Source: Branchiostoma lanceolatum
Lineage: Eukaryota > Chordata > Leptocardii > Amphioxiformes > Branchiostomatidae
Reading direction: 5' to 3'
Assembly: GCF_035083965.1 (NCBI RefSeq)
Contig: NC_089739.1
Span: forward strand, 4,470,198-4,534,197
DNA length: 64,000 nucleotides
The notes below the pieces were generated by a model. The model saw only the letters and a list, made by a program, of their open reading frames with translations. It did no database searches and was not told the origin of the DNA. Made by a program: the position numbers and the translations under genes. Position 1 is the stretch's first letter. Every line of letters starts with the position of its first letter. Of the stretch, positions 1-12,403 are shown piece by piece.

Positions 1-12
1 ACTAGATCTTAC

Positions 13-591
13 AGAAAGCAACGGCAAATTTACTTTTGCCCTTGAAAACACCTTCTGCAGATAGTTGTCATTATTCTTGTTCATAAGGCTGCTGACTTTC
101 GATGATGGTGTCTGAAGTTTTCTAGATCTCTTATCATCTCTGAATTTGAACACTGACTACCGAATCATAGATATCACTAGTCCACCATCTCAGGAAGAAG
201 TACCAGAAATGGACACAAACCAATTTACATTTGCCCTTGCAACAAGGTCTTGAAACGAACTTTTTGTCCCAGGAGTTGAGATTATGGATGTCCAGAATTT
301 CTTGGAACACGTAGCGAATAAAAGAAGCCTCTGTATGATGTCATGCATGCACGTTAACAGCACTCTATTAGATTTTATAGAAAAGAACGGAAAATTTACT
401 TTTGCCCTTGAAAACACCTTCTGCATATAGTCGTCATTGTTCATAAGGCTGATGACCTTCGATGATGGTGTCTGTAGTTTAGCAGATCTCTTCTCAACTC
501 TGAATTTGAACACTGGCTACCGATCCACGGATGTCGCAAGATCTACCACCTCAGGAAGAAGTACCAGAAATGGACACAAACCCAACACCGA
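13..591. repeat. Diverged tandem duplication, period about 366 bp
   Basis: Two copies of a roughly 210-bp unit lie at about 13-225 and 380-591. Both contain the stretch TTTACTTTTGCCCTTGAAAA, then TTCATAAGGCTG, CGATGATGGTGTCTG and GTACCAGAAATGGACACAAA in the same order. A shorter third match (TTTGCCCTTGCAAC) sits near 230. The copies differ by many substitutions and small gaps, so the duplication is old. Short reading frames across it are not conserved between copies, so I do not call a gene. Confidence 0.75.
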
Positions 592-3500
592 GATAGATCA
601 ACTTTCCGGTACCATATCTGACACGTTTGTTAAACCAGTATGGTCACTAGTGTTCCGTGACATAATGTTCTATATCACTCGTATATCTATTTGTTTTTAG
701 ATATTAGTGAAATGATTAACAAGTCGACATGCAGCCTTAAACATGTTGTGCATTGTTTTTTAACTATTTTTCATAGCTGCGACAAAGGAATAAACTCATC
801 CTGAAACTTTAATGACCTCGAGTCCTTGATAAACAACTGCCCGTGTGGTAATTCACGGCTTGAGAACGGCCATTTATTTGTGACGTCCATTTTGGCTGCC
901 CTACAATCATATGCGTACTGGACTTTAAATGAATGATAGCCAGGGGGCCCATTATCGAACTTGACCTTCGTTTTCATGACACCTACCCTCCTATCATAAG
1001 GATTCATTCACACCATCTTGAGTTCTGCAATAAACATACACATACAAATTAAACGTCCTAAAAAACACACCCTTTAATTTTTTTCCGGCGAAGATAATCT
1101 AAGATTGATGTCTACTTGATTGGGGATGGTGATATCTTAAGGGGCACGTTTCTTGGAAAGAAGAGACAGGTAGATCCAGTTTAATTTGCATAACCTGTTT
1201 TCCTCATCATGCCCCTTTTCAGTTTCTAATTTCATGGACCGTTGTTACGAAATCTAGCCTAAAATAGAATACCGGGCTCCATATTGAAGTAATCTGTAAT
1301 GTTTTATACATATCACATGATATGCCAATGCAATATATTTTGGAAATACATAACTTCGTCATTTGCAACTCGTATCATATAGTTCCCTACTACTGATTTG
1401 TCACTTCATCTTAAAAGCTGTGATAGGTGTCTTGCGATTAAAACAGCGTTACCATTATGCTTGCTACCAGGACGTTAAGTCACTACCTTTGTATCAAGCT
1501 GTCAGATTCCTTGTCTGCTTATGTCTATATAAGCCAGGCCGTAGCCTTCGCATTGAGTCGAAATCAGTAAAAATCGATCAAGGCAAGAGGCTAGCGCTGT
1601 TTGACAAAATACCCGGCAATTATAGATTTCGCATTACCCGAGTTCCCATTACGTATTGATTTTCCAAAGGCCGAGGACCAATATCTGTATCGATTTTAGA
1701 GTGGGGCAATTGCAAACTGGTAGGACATGCTTGCCCTTTCCTTCCTTATCAAGATGAAGGTCAGGGTATAATAGCTTGACGGAGAATTTTACGCCTTATA
1801 TAAGCCTGCGCAACACAATTGCAATCCCTAGCTGGCAGTCTGATTGGATCTCCTCACCGAGAGCTTGTGGCCATACACTTCACTTGAGATAACCACTCCC
1901 TTTCTCAGAACTACCGATAGGAGCTCATGATTCTTTGTCGCTTTGCGAAAATCTGCCCAATTGTCAAAAGAAGCTCAAGACTCTTTGTCACGATGAAAAC
2001 CAGTCATCACATCCTCCAACACTATGTAAAAAAACAGTTCTCAGTTTGACAACAATTGGTCAATGTTAGCACAATGCATAAATCACCAGATGTACCAATT
2101 CTCCTACCTTAAAGGTGTTGGTCATCAAGCTTCTAGTGGCGTGATCTGTAGAAGGGCTACTAGAAGCGTAATTTAGTCAAGCTGATATTATACATAGCTA
2201 TCCGGGACATGTTTCTTACAGCAACTGTAAAAATTCGATATTGTTCCAGATTGGGGGCGTGATATTGATTATTTGGGTGCCTGTATAGCTTCAATACAAT
2301 CTAGGCTGAAACGGGTACACAAGATAACAGATATATCCACAATCTCGTACATTACACCCATTAACCTCCCAGCAATGACCGAGATTTCCTATATCTACGC
2401 AGAAAATTGGCTGTTATCGCTAACGTAGATCTTGTATCGCATTTTGACCTTTGCAACTGCTGATGGCCCCTTTTGAATCCTGGCCAAATGGTTACATATA
2501 GATCTTTTCAAAGCCATGAATCTTTTACCGATTCCCATCATAAAACGATACATTTCATTATGGCAGAAGGCAGACGTACGTTTCTTTACAACATCTAATG
2601 TACAATGAGGACATCATGATAAGGAGTAAGTGATTTATAAGACACGACCTACCAGAAAGCAGATTTCACTAGATGAAACTAGGCCTCAACTACTCGTCAT
2701 AATAAAACGATAAGCGGTTTCTTTTGTTGCAGCAAGCATACATTGTTTTCTCACTGTGCAAACTAGTGATAGTGCGTTAAAAAGGTAATAGATACTCTAT
2801 TAAATACTCTATTACTCTAAGAGATAATTAAAGATACGACATACTGGAGAGCAGTCTCTTTGATTTCACTAGATGAAGTGACGTCTGCAACATGCGTGTT
2901 TAGAGCAGGTTCCACACTTTTAGTATCTGGAAAAGTTTCATCTTTGTTTTCTTAACAAATCAACTCCGCGGCAACTGTCTAGACCAATTGTAGAGGCTTT
3001 TCTAACCTTGGCTCTGCTCAAATTGCAAATGGCGGTGTGTAATTCCTGTTTATGCGCACTGAGCCAAACATTCGCAGCGACGAACGAGCTTCTGACAGAA
3101 CTTCGTGATCAATCTCCTTTTCAAGCTCAACATAACAAGAAAACGTGACACCTCGTATCTGAGAATCCAACGGAAGGGATTTGTTTGTCCATTGATCCAC
3201 TGCCAGGGAAATATAAGCAATCATACCAAGAGATTTCATTGTGACGTTGAAGAAGTAGCCTACTCAGTGGTTTGACATTTACATGGTTATAATCAGGGTA
3301 ACGGTAGTCAGAATACAGGATCCATTGAAGTTGGCTAGATTACTGTTTTCTTACAGCACTCACTGTAACAACCTGATGTGCGTCAACTTGTAACTTTCAT
3401 GTTTTGCTCCGTACTTTCTGTATCCGGTGTGTTCCCAAGGACTTCTAGAACAGCATACGAACTGCATTTTTCTGGGAGCATTTGAATAGCAACCATCAAG

Positions 3501-3780
3501 TGGTGACTATTTCCTAAACCCCAAAGCTACAATTTCTTCAATGTCCTCAACCTAACGTATAAACTGGACAGGTAGAATGCCCGAAAATATATGATGTCAA
3601 TATCCATTTTCGACTTTTACATTAGGATTCAAGCAACCCCAAACTTGTCTTAATTATGGATTTACCACTGCTTGATACGATAGATGAATTGATTGGCATT
3701 TTGTAGCGGCACTTGAGGCTTGGGACAAGAAAGGAATTCGAAGCAAAGGAGAGGCAATGTGCTAAGAGTAAGGGAATACG
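592..3780. other. Long stretch without a supported gene
   Basis: I see no complete gene here. Two minus-strand open stretches look slightly exon-like in composition: 771-1007 (ends FQDEFIPLSQL then a stop) and 3018-3239 (contains VDQWTNKSLPLDSQIRG, ends with a stop). Neither has a convincing polypyrimidine tract and acceptor just upstream, and I recognise no domain in either. The rest is AT-rich with no strong repeat. Confidence 0.4.
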
Positions 3781-3789
3781 AAAAGGGTA

Positions 3790-4380
3790 GCGAACTCACT
3801 TAGACATCATGTGTCTAGATGAGGACTTTTGGCGTTGATGGAATCTACTGGGCATGTACAGCTTCTGTGCTTGTAGAAGAAATGTATGTCATCTCCAAAC
3901 TCCCTACATTTATCAGCAACGTCTAATGTATTGTGTATAGACGAGAACATTTGTCGTTGATGGAATCTCCTGGACAGCTTCTAGAAATGTCCAGGAAATG
4001 CAAGTTAGCTTTTACTCCTATCTCCAGGCTTCTTACATGATGTAACCTAATTATCTTTGTGTTTTTTTAGGTGGTTTATCAGCCACTTTAATTATCAACA
4101 GCAATGTCTAATACATTATGTGTAGACGAACACTTTTGCTGTTGATGGATCTGTTGGACAGCTTCTAGAAATGTCGACGTAATGCACTTTTACTCCATGC
4201 TTACTTCATAACGTAGTATAATCCAATCATCTTTGTGTTTTCTCTTTAATTGTCAACAGCAATGTCTAATACATTGTATATAGACAAGCATTCTTGCTGT
4301 TGATGGAATCTGATTGACAGCTTCTAGAAATGTCGCGGAAATGCACGTTAGCTTTTCCTCCTATACCCATGGTTCCTACA
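3790..4380 (+). repeat. Tandem repeat, 3-4 units of about 160-180 bp
   Basis: Units begin near 3800, 3920, 4100 and 4260. Each carries GTCTAATACATT or a variant, a TAGACGA-like segment, CGTTGATGGAATC or CTGTTGATGGAATC, GGACAGCTTCTAGAAATGTC and a closing TTTACTCC-like segment. Weaker relatives appear near 2595 and near 6885-6960. No open frame is shared by the units. Confidence 0.7.
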
Positions 4381-5670
4381 TTATGTAATCTAGTGAGATA
4401 TATAGAGTCGAAAGATTATTCCACCCCCTGTCCCTACTTACAGGTCCTAGAAAAAGCCGACATCGTGTTATGTAAATTTTATTGACCCAATTATCCAATG
4501 GTAGATTTGCCAGCTTACGGGATACCGCACGCTTCTAATTGAAAGGGCCTGGTCAGAGGATGACATTCAGGCCTGCTATCAGCTACTGCAATAAATCATG
4601 TACGGTCGACATGTGGAGAGATTGATCCAAATCTCTCTGACTTAAACGTACGCCCCCTTTGCTGGAATAGAGATGGCATTTCATGAGAATGATCTACTTG
4701 TAATTCGGATGAAAAAGGCTGTGAAAGACGGGTGAAATACGGAATCAGGCGTAAGATGGTTGTAGAAGAATCGATCTTTGAACCACAATCCATTATTTGT
4801 CCGCTTGGTACAAAGATGCAGATACTGCCACCTACACAGTGGTGCTTCATTCTGAGGTTGCTCAAACGCATTGACATGCGCATTTGTAGCAATACAAAAC
4901 GAGATGGTCATCAAATAACACTGAAGATGGGTAGCAAACACTATTCATGGATAGTCAAAGATAAACTATTTTGCAGGCAGCAACCATCCACTCATTCGTG
5001 ACGATTTCGCATCATCTTGTACATTTCGTATCTTGTAAAGGCCTAGCTATACCCCATACTATACGTACTGTAGATGTTTTAAAATAAAATCATTAGCCAT
5101 TACATCGCAAATATCAGAGTGACACTTACCTTTCTTTCGTATTTGGGTCTGCACCGCAGATATTACAACGGGATTCTGTTATTTAGAACACGTATGCTTG
5201 AACCATGTTGGATTGGTGTACTGACAATTGTTGTCTACATCTCCACGCACGCCACTGCAGGTGACTAATGAACCAAGCGCACTTGAAGGATTACGGTCTG
5301 CGAAGTTTGTTGTAAGTGATAGAGTGATCTGACATCTCTAGAGTGAGTTTGGCGCCATGTATATTACATGATACACAATTATTCTTCAAAATGTACCAAT
5401 CTGTGAAGCAACACTATCGAAAGGATCAGGAGAAATCACCTCTCTGTGTATTATACAGACTCAGTCGCCCATTACTGGCATTAGTGGCCACTCTCTGAGA
5501 GGTTTGTAACTAAACACTTCGAATCCTTGAAAGCCAGTTTTTAGAAATTGAGTAGCATAGCCAATAGGAGTTCAGAATGTTGTATCTCTATGGAAACAAA
5601 AGTTTGCTAATGTTGTGGGTAATCTTAACTTGAACTCATTGTCGCCAACCTGTGGACAGAAAAGACGTAA
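4381..5670. other. No gene or repeat recognised
   Basis: Overlapping short open frames occur on both strands around 4600-5000, but they lack splice-site or domain support and read as chance frames. I see nothing else in this stretch. Confidence 0.4.
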
Positions 5671-6055
5671 AAAGGATAAGGTAAAGGTAGCCATGAGGCC
5701 GTGGGGACATTGAGTTCTTATCCGCTGCGTCTAGGGCAAGGTTTTGGAAGGTGAAGCCCTTCCCTCGCCTTTTACCAGCTTTTACCTCCCCAACCGAAGC
5801 CAGGTACCCATTCTTACACCTGAATACACGTGGAATGAGGAAAGTCGTCAGAGGTGCCTTTCTCTAGGATAAAACATCGGCGACATGTCAGCCCCAACCG
5901 AAGTCAGGTACCGCTTGGGTGCACGTGTAATGAGGAAAGTCGCCAAAGGTGCCTTTCTCTAGGATAAAACATCGGCGACATGTCAGCCGGATATTGTAAC
6001 CCAGAATCTCTGGGTTCTGGTCAAACACTCTAACTGTTACGCCAGAATAAAACGT
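5671..6055 (-). mobile_element. tRNA-derived SINE (family A), with internally duplicated body
   Basis: Read on the minus strand, the element has a tRNA-like head (TGGCGTAACAGTTAGAG region, near 6050), a body with an AAAGGCACCTTTGGCGAC segment, a GGTACCTGACTTCGGTTGGG segment, and a tail ending in TTTACCTT near 5675. The body segment is present twice in tandem (about 5787-5892 and 5893-5988), each copy ending at the same CATGTCAGCC on the plus strand. It matches the copies at 8566, 9500, 31618 and 40290. Short open frames here are shadows of the repeat. Confidence 0.75.
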
Positions 6056-7999
6056 ACCCTCCCCAATAAGAACTACATTTCCCGGCATCTGTCCAGTACA
6101 CGAGGTCTGAATGAATGAATGTATATAATTAACCCACTTTGCGAGGAAGTCATTGATTTTTCTCTCTGTCCGCCCGCTGGATATTAAGCCTCTATCAGAA
6201 ATGGAATGACCCCTGGTACGAGTTAATCAGGAGTGAACTAACCCCAATACATAAATTGTATGTCTGACAGCGTAGGCCTGGGGGGAAAATGTTATGTTTT
6301 CGGTTACCAGAAAGACCATAGCAAAAACACGCCGCCCGTTGCCTTTTTTTTTTGGACGGCGGCCGGCAAGGGACATGAGATTTTTGATTTGACATCTGAG
6401 TGATGAAATTCAAAACAGACGACCTATATTTCACACTTAGTTAACAGATGCGGGCTTTGAATAGTTGATGTAAGAATGTGTATTAAACGTTTAAATTCTT
6501 TGATCATTATCAATATATATTTGTGCTTGTACAATGTATGATTTCAATTAGATGTATCAAACAGATTGACTTATAAATTCCAGTTTTACCTTGCTAAGAT
6601 GTACTTGTTGGATCACTTCGGGGAGAGAATAACCAACCAATCCAATATTTTCTCAGAACTAAGACCAGAAGGAGAATAATTTTTCCTAGGTATTAGGCAG
6701 TACGTCGGGGGAACGAATGGTAGGATACAGCGAATTTTACCAATATAAACTATTTGACAATCTGGTATGCTACTCAATCTCATGTGACAGCATCATTCTT
6801 CGTTGTCATTGCTCATAGAAAGCGAGTAACGTAATACCATTGGTATCAATTAAAACTGTTAGACATTCGTCTGCCGATCCATTTATCTTTGTGTTACAAG
6901 GTAGTTCATCAACAGCAATATATCTCTTATGATTGATCTAGAAAGAACATTGACGTTGCCTTTTTTTCTTTACAGCAATGCGAACATGCAATTAGCCTCT
7001 CATGGATTACTAGCTATTAGCTAGCCCGTTCAAGCATGTGATATGAATATGGAATCCCTGATATTCTAATCTGTAACGGTGCAACAAATTAGAACAGGCA
7101 GACGACTTTCATGATATACATTTGGATTATTGACGTTAATTCATAACAGTCCCTATATTTTGACGAAGTCCCGAAAGCTAGCCGAGCTTGTGGCAATGCT
7201 GTATATTGACTTGTTAACCATCGTGCTTTATCTAAGCGCAAACGACGCCGTTGCTATTTAAGGAGGCCACGAACAACTCTCCATGAAACCACCGATGAGA
7301 CTTAATGGCATTTCAATTGTCTATATGTCAAGTGAAGAAAAAAAGTGTTATGACCATCCCTGGATTCCATTTGGGAAAAGATACCCTTAATGTGCCTAGA
7401 AAATGTCTGGAGAAATACCGGAATCACAAATTGTTGCCTTGGGGCAATTTTTTTAAAGAAATCCAATATTGTGCCTCTTTCGCTTCCCGGGGTGTCTGCA
7501 AGATTAAAACTTGCATACCTAAAGAGGCGAGATCGAGAGTTTTTACCACAAGTAACACATATGTCATTGAACAAGCCCATATAAACACATTCAAAACAGT
7601 ATTTCCATACGGGATTATTTTATACATTTAGCATGAAAACTCATCCGTGTTGGTAAAATACATCGTGAAGAGGTCAATTGTTTTCCAACTAACAAATCTG
7701 AGGTTATTTCATATATTCGCTGTTTATGATGGTATATAGTGCCTTGATACACGTTTGGTATCTTGCCGTTGCTCGGCTGAGACATTCCATGCATATAGTC
7801 ATCCATCCATGTAGAGAGATATCGAGGGAGACTTATCGGGGATACAGCTTGATACGGCCGAGATGGAAACATAAAACTGCCTGCGATGGAGCTTTCCTCG
7901 CTTATCCATGGTCTTATTGACCAATATTGGACTAATTCCTCGACCTATTTCGCGGTCATTGCTGACATCCCAAATATGTCAAATCATCTGAAATATATA
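6056..7999. other. No gene recognised
   Basis: AT-rich sequence. Open frames of about 100 codons occur on both strands at 7302-7631, without codon bias, splice sites or a domain that would make them genes. A degenerate relative of the 3.8-4.4 kb tandem unit lies near 6885-6960. Confidence 0.4.
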
Positions 8000-8099
8000 T
8001 TGGGATAATTTGAAGCTTTAATCCAACACAAGAATTGACTCACCGAAAATTCATGGTGAATCAATTTTTGTGCTGGATTAAAGCTTCAAATTATCCCAA
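8000..8099. mobile_element. 100-bp near-perfect hairpin, MITE-like
   Basis: A left arm beginning TTGGGATAATTTGAAGCTTT pairs with a right arm ending AAAGCTTCAAATTATCCCAA. The arms are about 44 nt and the loop about 11 nt. Such a compact palindrome is typical of a very short foldback or MITE copy. I could not identify a target-site duplication. Confidence 0.7.
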
Positions 8100-8565
8100 A
8101 ATGTACTCTACCAACACAGATGAGCTTTCATGCGAACATTATATAGTCTCCCTTTCCTCCACACTTCTATGCAATCAGCGACGCTCTTAAAGAGTTTCCT
8201 GTATGTAGATCGTACTCAAGCCAATTAACCCCTAGAATTAGCCCACTACATGAATATTTAAACGCCGTCGTGTCAAATTAAGTAGCAGCACATGTGCACT
8301 TACGCCAGATTAAAGTACCAGTCCGCAAGTCGATGCCACCTTTGGACATTTGCTTGAAGGTCATCGGGACATCTTGATTAAAGCTGGTTGTCGGCAACCT
8401 TTCTGACCTTTGATGAAGGTCTATAAACTTTAGCAATTGCAGCATTAGTCAATACAAGTGGCAGCATAAGTGCTTTCAATAGAAATACAAATAACATCAA
8501 TACAATTTAGACGGAGATCTATTGCCAAAACAACTTGTGCAAATATGTTGGTGATCAATACTGAT

Positions 8566-8830
8566 AAAGGTAAAGGTAGTGTCATAGCCTTGCAGAGTCC
8601 TTATGGGCAGTGGGTTGTTATCCACCCTGTCTAGGGCACGGTATTGGACGATTGACCCCATCCCTCTCCTTACTCTACCCTTTACCCTAAGTCATTACCC
8701 ATTTTTACACCTGGGTGCAGTGAGAAAAGTCGTGTTAAGTGCCTCTCTCAGGGGTACAACATCATCAAGGGATTCGAACAAAGAACAACTTGGTTCTTGG
8801 CCGAACATCCAAACCCTTACACCAACACAA
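8566..8830 (-). mobile_element. tRNA-derived SINE (family A) copy
   Basis: Same order of blocks as the 9500-9775 copy: AAAGGTAAAGGTAGT at the plus-strand left end, GTTATCCACCCTGTCTAGG, CCATTTTTACACCTGGGTG, a GTGAGAAAAGTCG segment and a broken tRNA-like head at the right. The internal promoter blocks are degraded, so this is a dead copy. Confidence 0.7.
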
Positions 8831-9499
8831 TGCTACATGTATGTTGAATTTTGTTGAAAACCGGAATGCCTCTTCAGATCCTCCTTGCCACTCAGAATAC
8901 GCAACACGCTTACTGCCAATGTGTAATGTATTCTCACATTCCAATATAAATAATGAATACAGATGAGAAGAAGCAACATAAAACTATCAAATGTTCCAAG
9001 ATGAAACAATTCTGGCTTTTAAAAGCTAATCCTTAGATTTTCCCAGGCTTACGAATTTTCTAATGTCTAATCTCAGTCAATGCTGTAGGAGCAATAAAGG
9101 AAATGTTACGACGTATTTTACAACATAAAGGACGTCTAACTACTCCCCTAGCTACCACGGGCTGAATTTCAAAGAAGACATTATGAATCAAGTAAAGTTT
9201 AAAGTTACGACGAAGAGCTCGTAAAGCAAAGAAAGGTACTCTAAAGAATACTAATGGATTCTTAAAAAAAGGAAACGACCTCTACTTAAGATTTTAAATG
9301 AGATAACTGTGAAAGAGGTTTCAAGATGTCGTCCCCATCCTTTAAACACATCAATAACAATATGCTCAGCTTTACTTTAATTATATGCTTGAAGAACAAT
9401 GCCTCTTACTGAGCCATCAACGTTTACTGGAAGATGGCGGGTATACTTCAAGAGGCTCACCAGGGCGACAATAAAAGATTAAAAAGTAAAAAAAATCTA

Positions 9500-9775
9500 A
9501 AAGGTAAAGGTAGTCCCATAGCCGTTTTGAAGGCGTAGGGGCAGTAGGTTGTTATCCACTGTGTCTAGTATGTCTAGGCCATGATGTTGGAAGGCGGAGC
9601 CCATTCCTCTCCTTCCTCTGTCTTGTACCTCCCCAACAGAAGTCAGGTACCCATTTTTACACCTAAGTGGAGTGAGAAAAGTCGGGTAAAGTGTCTTTCC
9701 CAAAGGCACAACATCGATGGCATGTCAGGGCATTCTGGCTTTGGTGTCGAAACTCTAACCATTACGCCGGCACAA
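9500..9775 (-). mobile_element. tRNA-derived SINE (family A), most complete copy
   Basis: On the minus strand the head reads GGCGTAATGGTTAGAGTTTC, which resembles a polymerase III A box in a tRNA D-arm. The body contains GAAAGACACTTTACCCGACT, TGGGTACCTGACTTCTGTTG and GGAAGGAGAGGAATGGGC, and the element ends GGGACTACCTTTACCTTTT. It is close in length and order to the 8566 and 5671 copies. Confidence 0.8.
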
Positions 9776-10299
9776 CGCCATTTACACAGGTCTGACTGTA
9801 ATCGGATCCAACTTTCACAGGCATGGTTTTCATATCGATAAAATGTTGTAAAGGACGCCGGTGTATCTCTACCAATTACGACAGAAATCCTCCACGATAA
9901 TGACCTGTTTGAAGTCACGCAAGGCTCTTGATCGTCATCTAACAAGTACAGAAAACGACGCACTTGGATGTAAGTAGTAATCTTAGTTCAGCCATCTATC
10001 TATTACGCTCTCACTCTTCGATGATGAGACCATTTACCATGCCCATTTCAAGATGATTGCGCGGATTCAAATTCGCGGTACTCTCTTTGATGTGCCTAAA
10101 TGAGAGGGTTGCCAGTGGCAATGAGACAGGCCTGTTGATGAGTGGAAGAAACGGTAAAGTGCACCTGTTTGCTCAAGCTGTAATCCTCGCGGGCTTTAAA
10201 CATGATTGCCTTTTGCTGCCTTGCATACGTGGCAACATTCAACTGCTGTAATCTTACCTGCACTCGGTGAAAATGACACGCCTTGAATATCGTTCGTTC

Positions 10300-10562
10300 A
10301 GACCCCTGTAGTGCCTAGTGACACATAGGGCAGCAAGTTTCCTTAATGTTTTGGACCAGGGTATGTTTTTACAGGGAGGGGTTGCTAGCCCTTCCCCTTT
10401 AACGTACTCAAGGCACCTCCTTGAACAAGGGACATCCCGTTTACGTCCCTTCCTAAAGACAGTGAAGCCCCAACCGAGATGTCCTGGTCCAAAGACTTGA
10501 ACTGGGGTCTCAAGGTGTAACGCTGCTAACAGCTGAGCCACAGCGACATCCCTGACCTGTTT
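10300..10562 (-). mobile_element. tRNA-derived SINE (family B)
   Basis: On the minus strand the head reads GGATGTCGCTGTGGCTCAGC and then GTTAGCAG, a good A-box region, followed by CCCAGTTCAAGTC, a B-box region. The body shares AGGGAGGGGTTGCTAGCC and the CCGAGATGTCCTG segment (plus-strand reading) with the second copy at 26368-26600. The family is distinct from family A. Confidence 0.75.
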
Positions 10563-11239
10563 CAAATACCTAATGGAACATACATAATCAAGCCTTGATA
10601 AAGGAGTTATGACTTAATAATGTACTTAATGATGCATTCATGTATTCATCTATTTAATTATCTATTTTGTTGTATTATCTTTAATTGTGTTGATATCGTT
10701 TTCGTAAAGTTTACATTAAGTTTGTTTTTGTACTCTTTATCCGTGACTCCTGCCCCCCCCCCCACTTCACTTTGACCTTGTTGAAAAGCGGCAATGTGGC
10801 CGAACAAGCACTGCGAAGTAAAATAAAGGCTTTGACGTGTAATGTATTGGAGAGTCTACCGTGCAAAATACACGGAAGATGCGGCATGTGGCAATGCGGT
10901 ATTTTCTCTACTGCACACACTATATGTATAAGGGGATTGAGGTTAATGACATTTTTGAAAATGCAGTCAGACATATGTACAATGTATGAGGAAAAAAGGG
11001 CACGAATGTAACATTTAAGTAGGCGATTATGTTGTCTGCGGACACCTCTGTTGTTCGTCTACTAAGGCCTCGAGGGGGTTAGAGCGTGATCTGTGTACAA
11101 AATACTAATGGCAAACTAATTGGTATTTTCGCGGGAGTCCACCCGTTGCCACCAGGTATTGTAGGAGCATTCTCACTAGATAGCTTTAGAATGCTTACAG
11201 TTAGATGAGCAAAAGGTTAGGTGTGGGAGGGCTTTCAGT

Positions 11240-11330
11240 GTGATATAACCAGCTGCCGCCGCGCTGCGTGCCTGTGAAGCTGGTGTGCTACACCGAAGGA
11301 CGTGTTATACCGGCTATACATACAGGATTA
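11240..11330 (+). repeat. Dispersed repeat, copy 1
   Basis: The segment TAACCAGCTGCCGCCGCGCT, then GTGCC and ATACCGGCTATACATACAG, recurs at 15045-15130 with CAGCTGCTGCCGCGCCGCGT and TACCGGCTATACAGATACAG. I do not know the family. It is probably a fragment of a high-copy element. Confidence 0.6.
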
Positions 11331-12262
11331 TAAACATACGTGTTTGCTGTGTTATTCACTGACGTCACTTTCGTTACCTCTCTAGCACCTTACGAATGCC
11401 GTGCACATGGCAGCTTTCCCTCGGTACCTATAACTCCGGGATTTCCCCCCAAAGTTGGGAGCCGAATTAAAGCAGCTTTAACCTTCTAGAAGGCGTCTGT
11501 TCACCTCCACACGGTAAAGATGGAGGGCCTGGTGTTCATTTTTCATGCTCCATTGAACTAATCCGCCCTCTCCTAGGACTTTACTCCCCCGTAATGCCAG
11601 AAGAGAGGCCTTAACATTCTTCTGATGTTGCCTGGCTGATGTTGTTATTAAGATCACGGGGGAAGGCCATGTGGTTGCTTTGATTGAATGAACCCACCAC
11701 TGATGATAGAGCGCCAACTACCCGACCCGTAGAGCGTAATCAGCGCGCGATATTTTCTAATCCGACCCGGAGGCTTGACACCATGTTTCCGTTCATGGGG
11801 CTGTGAAATTGGTAGACTGAACTGTGACTTGGAAAATCGTCAGTCTAGTTCCCTTTGCGACCTGGCTGACGTTGCCAGACAGATGTAAGATAACAATTCC
11901 GTCTGAAAACGCCGCAAGTCTCCAGTATGGGTCAAACATTACCCTTTCAAATCTGAAGCATTGTCCCCTGCGATTCGTTACAGTATCTACCCTTGAGATT
12001 TCACCACATTATAGCAGGTTTTCAGAGAAATAATGATTTCCAGGGGTAAGCCTGTGTGGTTATGAAGGCTTATGGTGCAGCACGAAGCATTTCCCCATGC
12101 GAATGTTGTCAATCTTTCGCTCTTAGAGGAAGATCTTGTCATAAATTGCTCGAAAAAGACGTAGAATAATGTCAAGGAAGTCAAGACTGTGTTGAATTGT
12201 GTTTGTCTTTTCTGACAGCTTTTCGCGATGCGAAAGTAAAATGGAAAAATTGATCCGTCGAG

Positions 12263-12392
12263 TACGTTGATGAAGGTTAGACATCCAGGAAGTTAAATAC
12301 GCCAAAAATAGTTACTCAAGCAACTGGATAAAATTTGAAACAGTCAGACGTTTCAGACAGCATCTTCAATCTTTCGTCAGTGACTAAAGAAG
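12263..12392 (+). mobile_element. Solo Penelope-like terminal fragment with 11-bp target-site duplication
   Basis: The 130-bp insert starts TACGTTGATGAAGGTTAGAC, continues with GCCAAAAATAGTTACTCAAG and AGTCAGACGTTTCAGACAG, and ends TCAGTGACTAAAGAAG. It matches the outer part of both inverted arms of the Penelope-like element at 26649-28207. It is flanked by GATCCGTCGAG at 12252-12262 and again at 12393-12403, a perfect 11-bp direct repeat that I read as a target-site duplication. The copy has no coding part. Confidence 0.8.
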
Positions 12393-12403
12393 GATCCGTC
12401 GAG

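Noticed and set aside
771..3239. Two exon-like minus-strand stretches (771-1007 and 3018-3239)
   Set aside because: Composition is suggestive, but acceptor sites are poor and no domain is visible. Transcript or homology search would be decisive.
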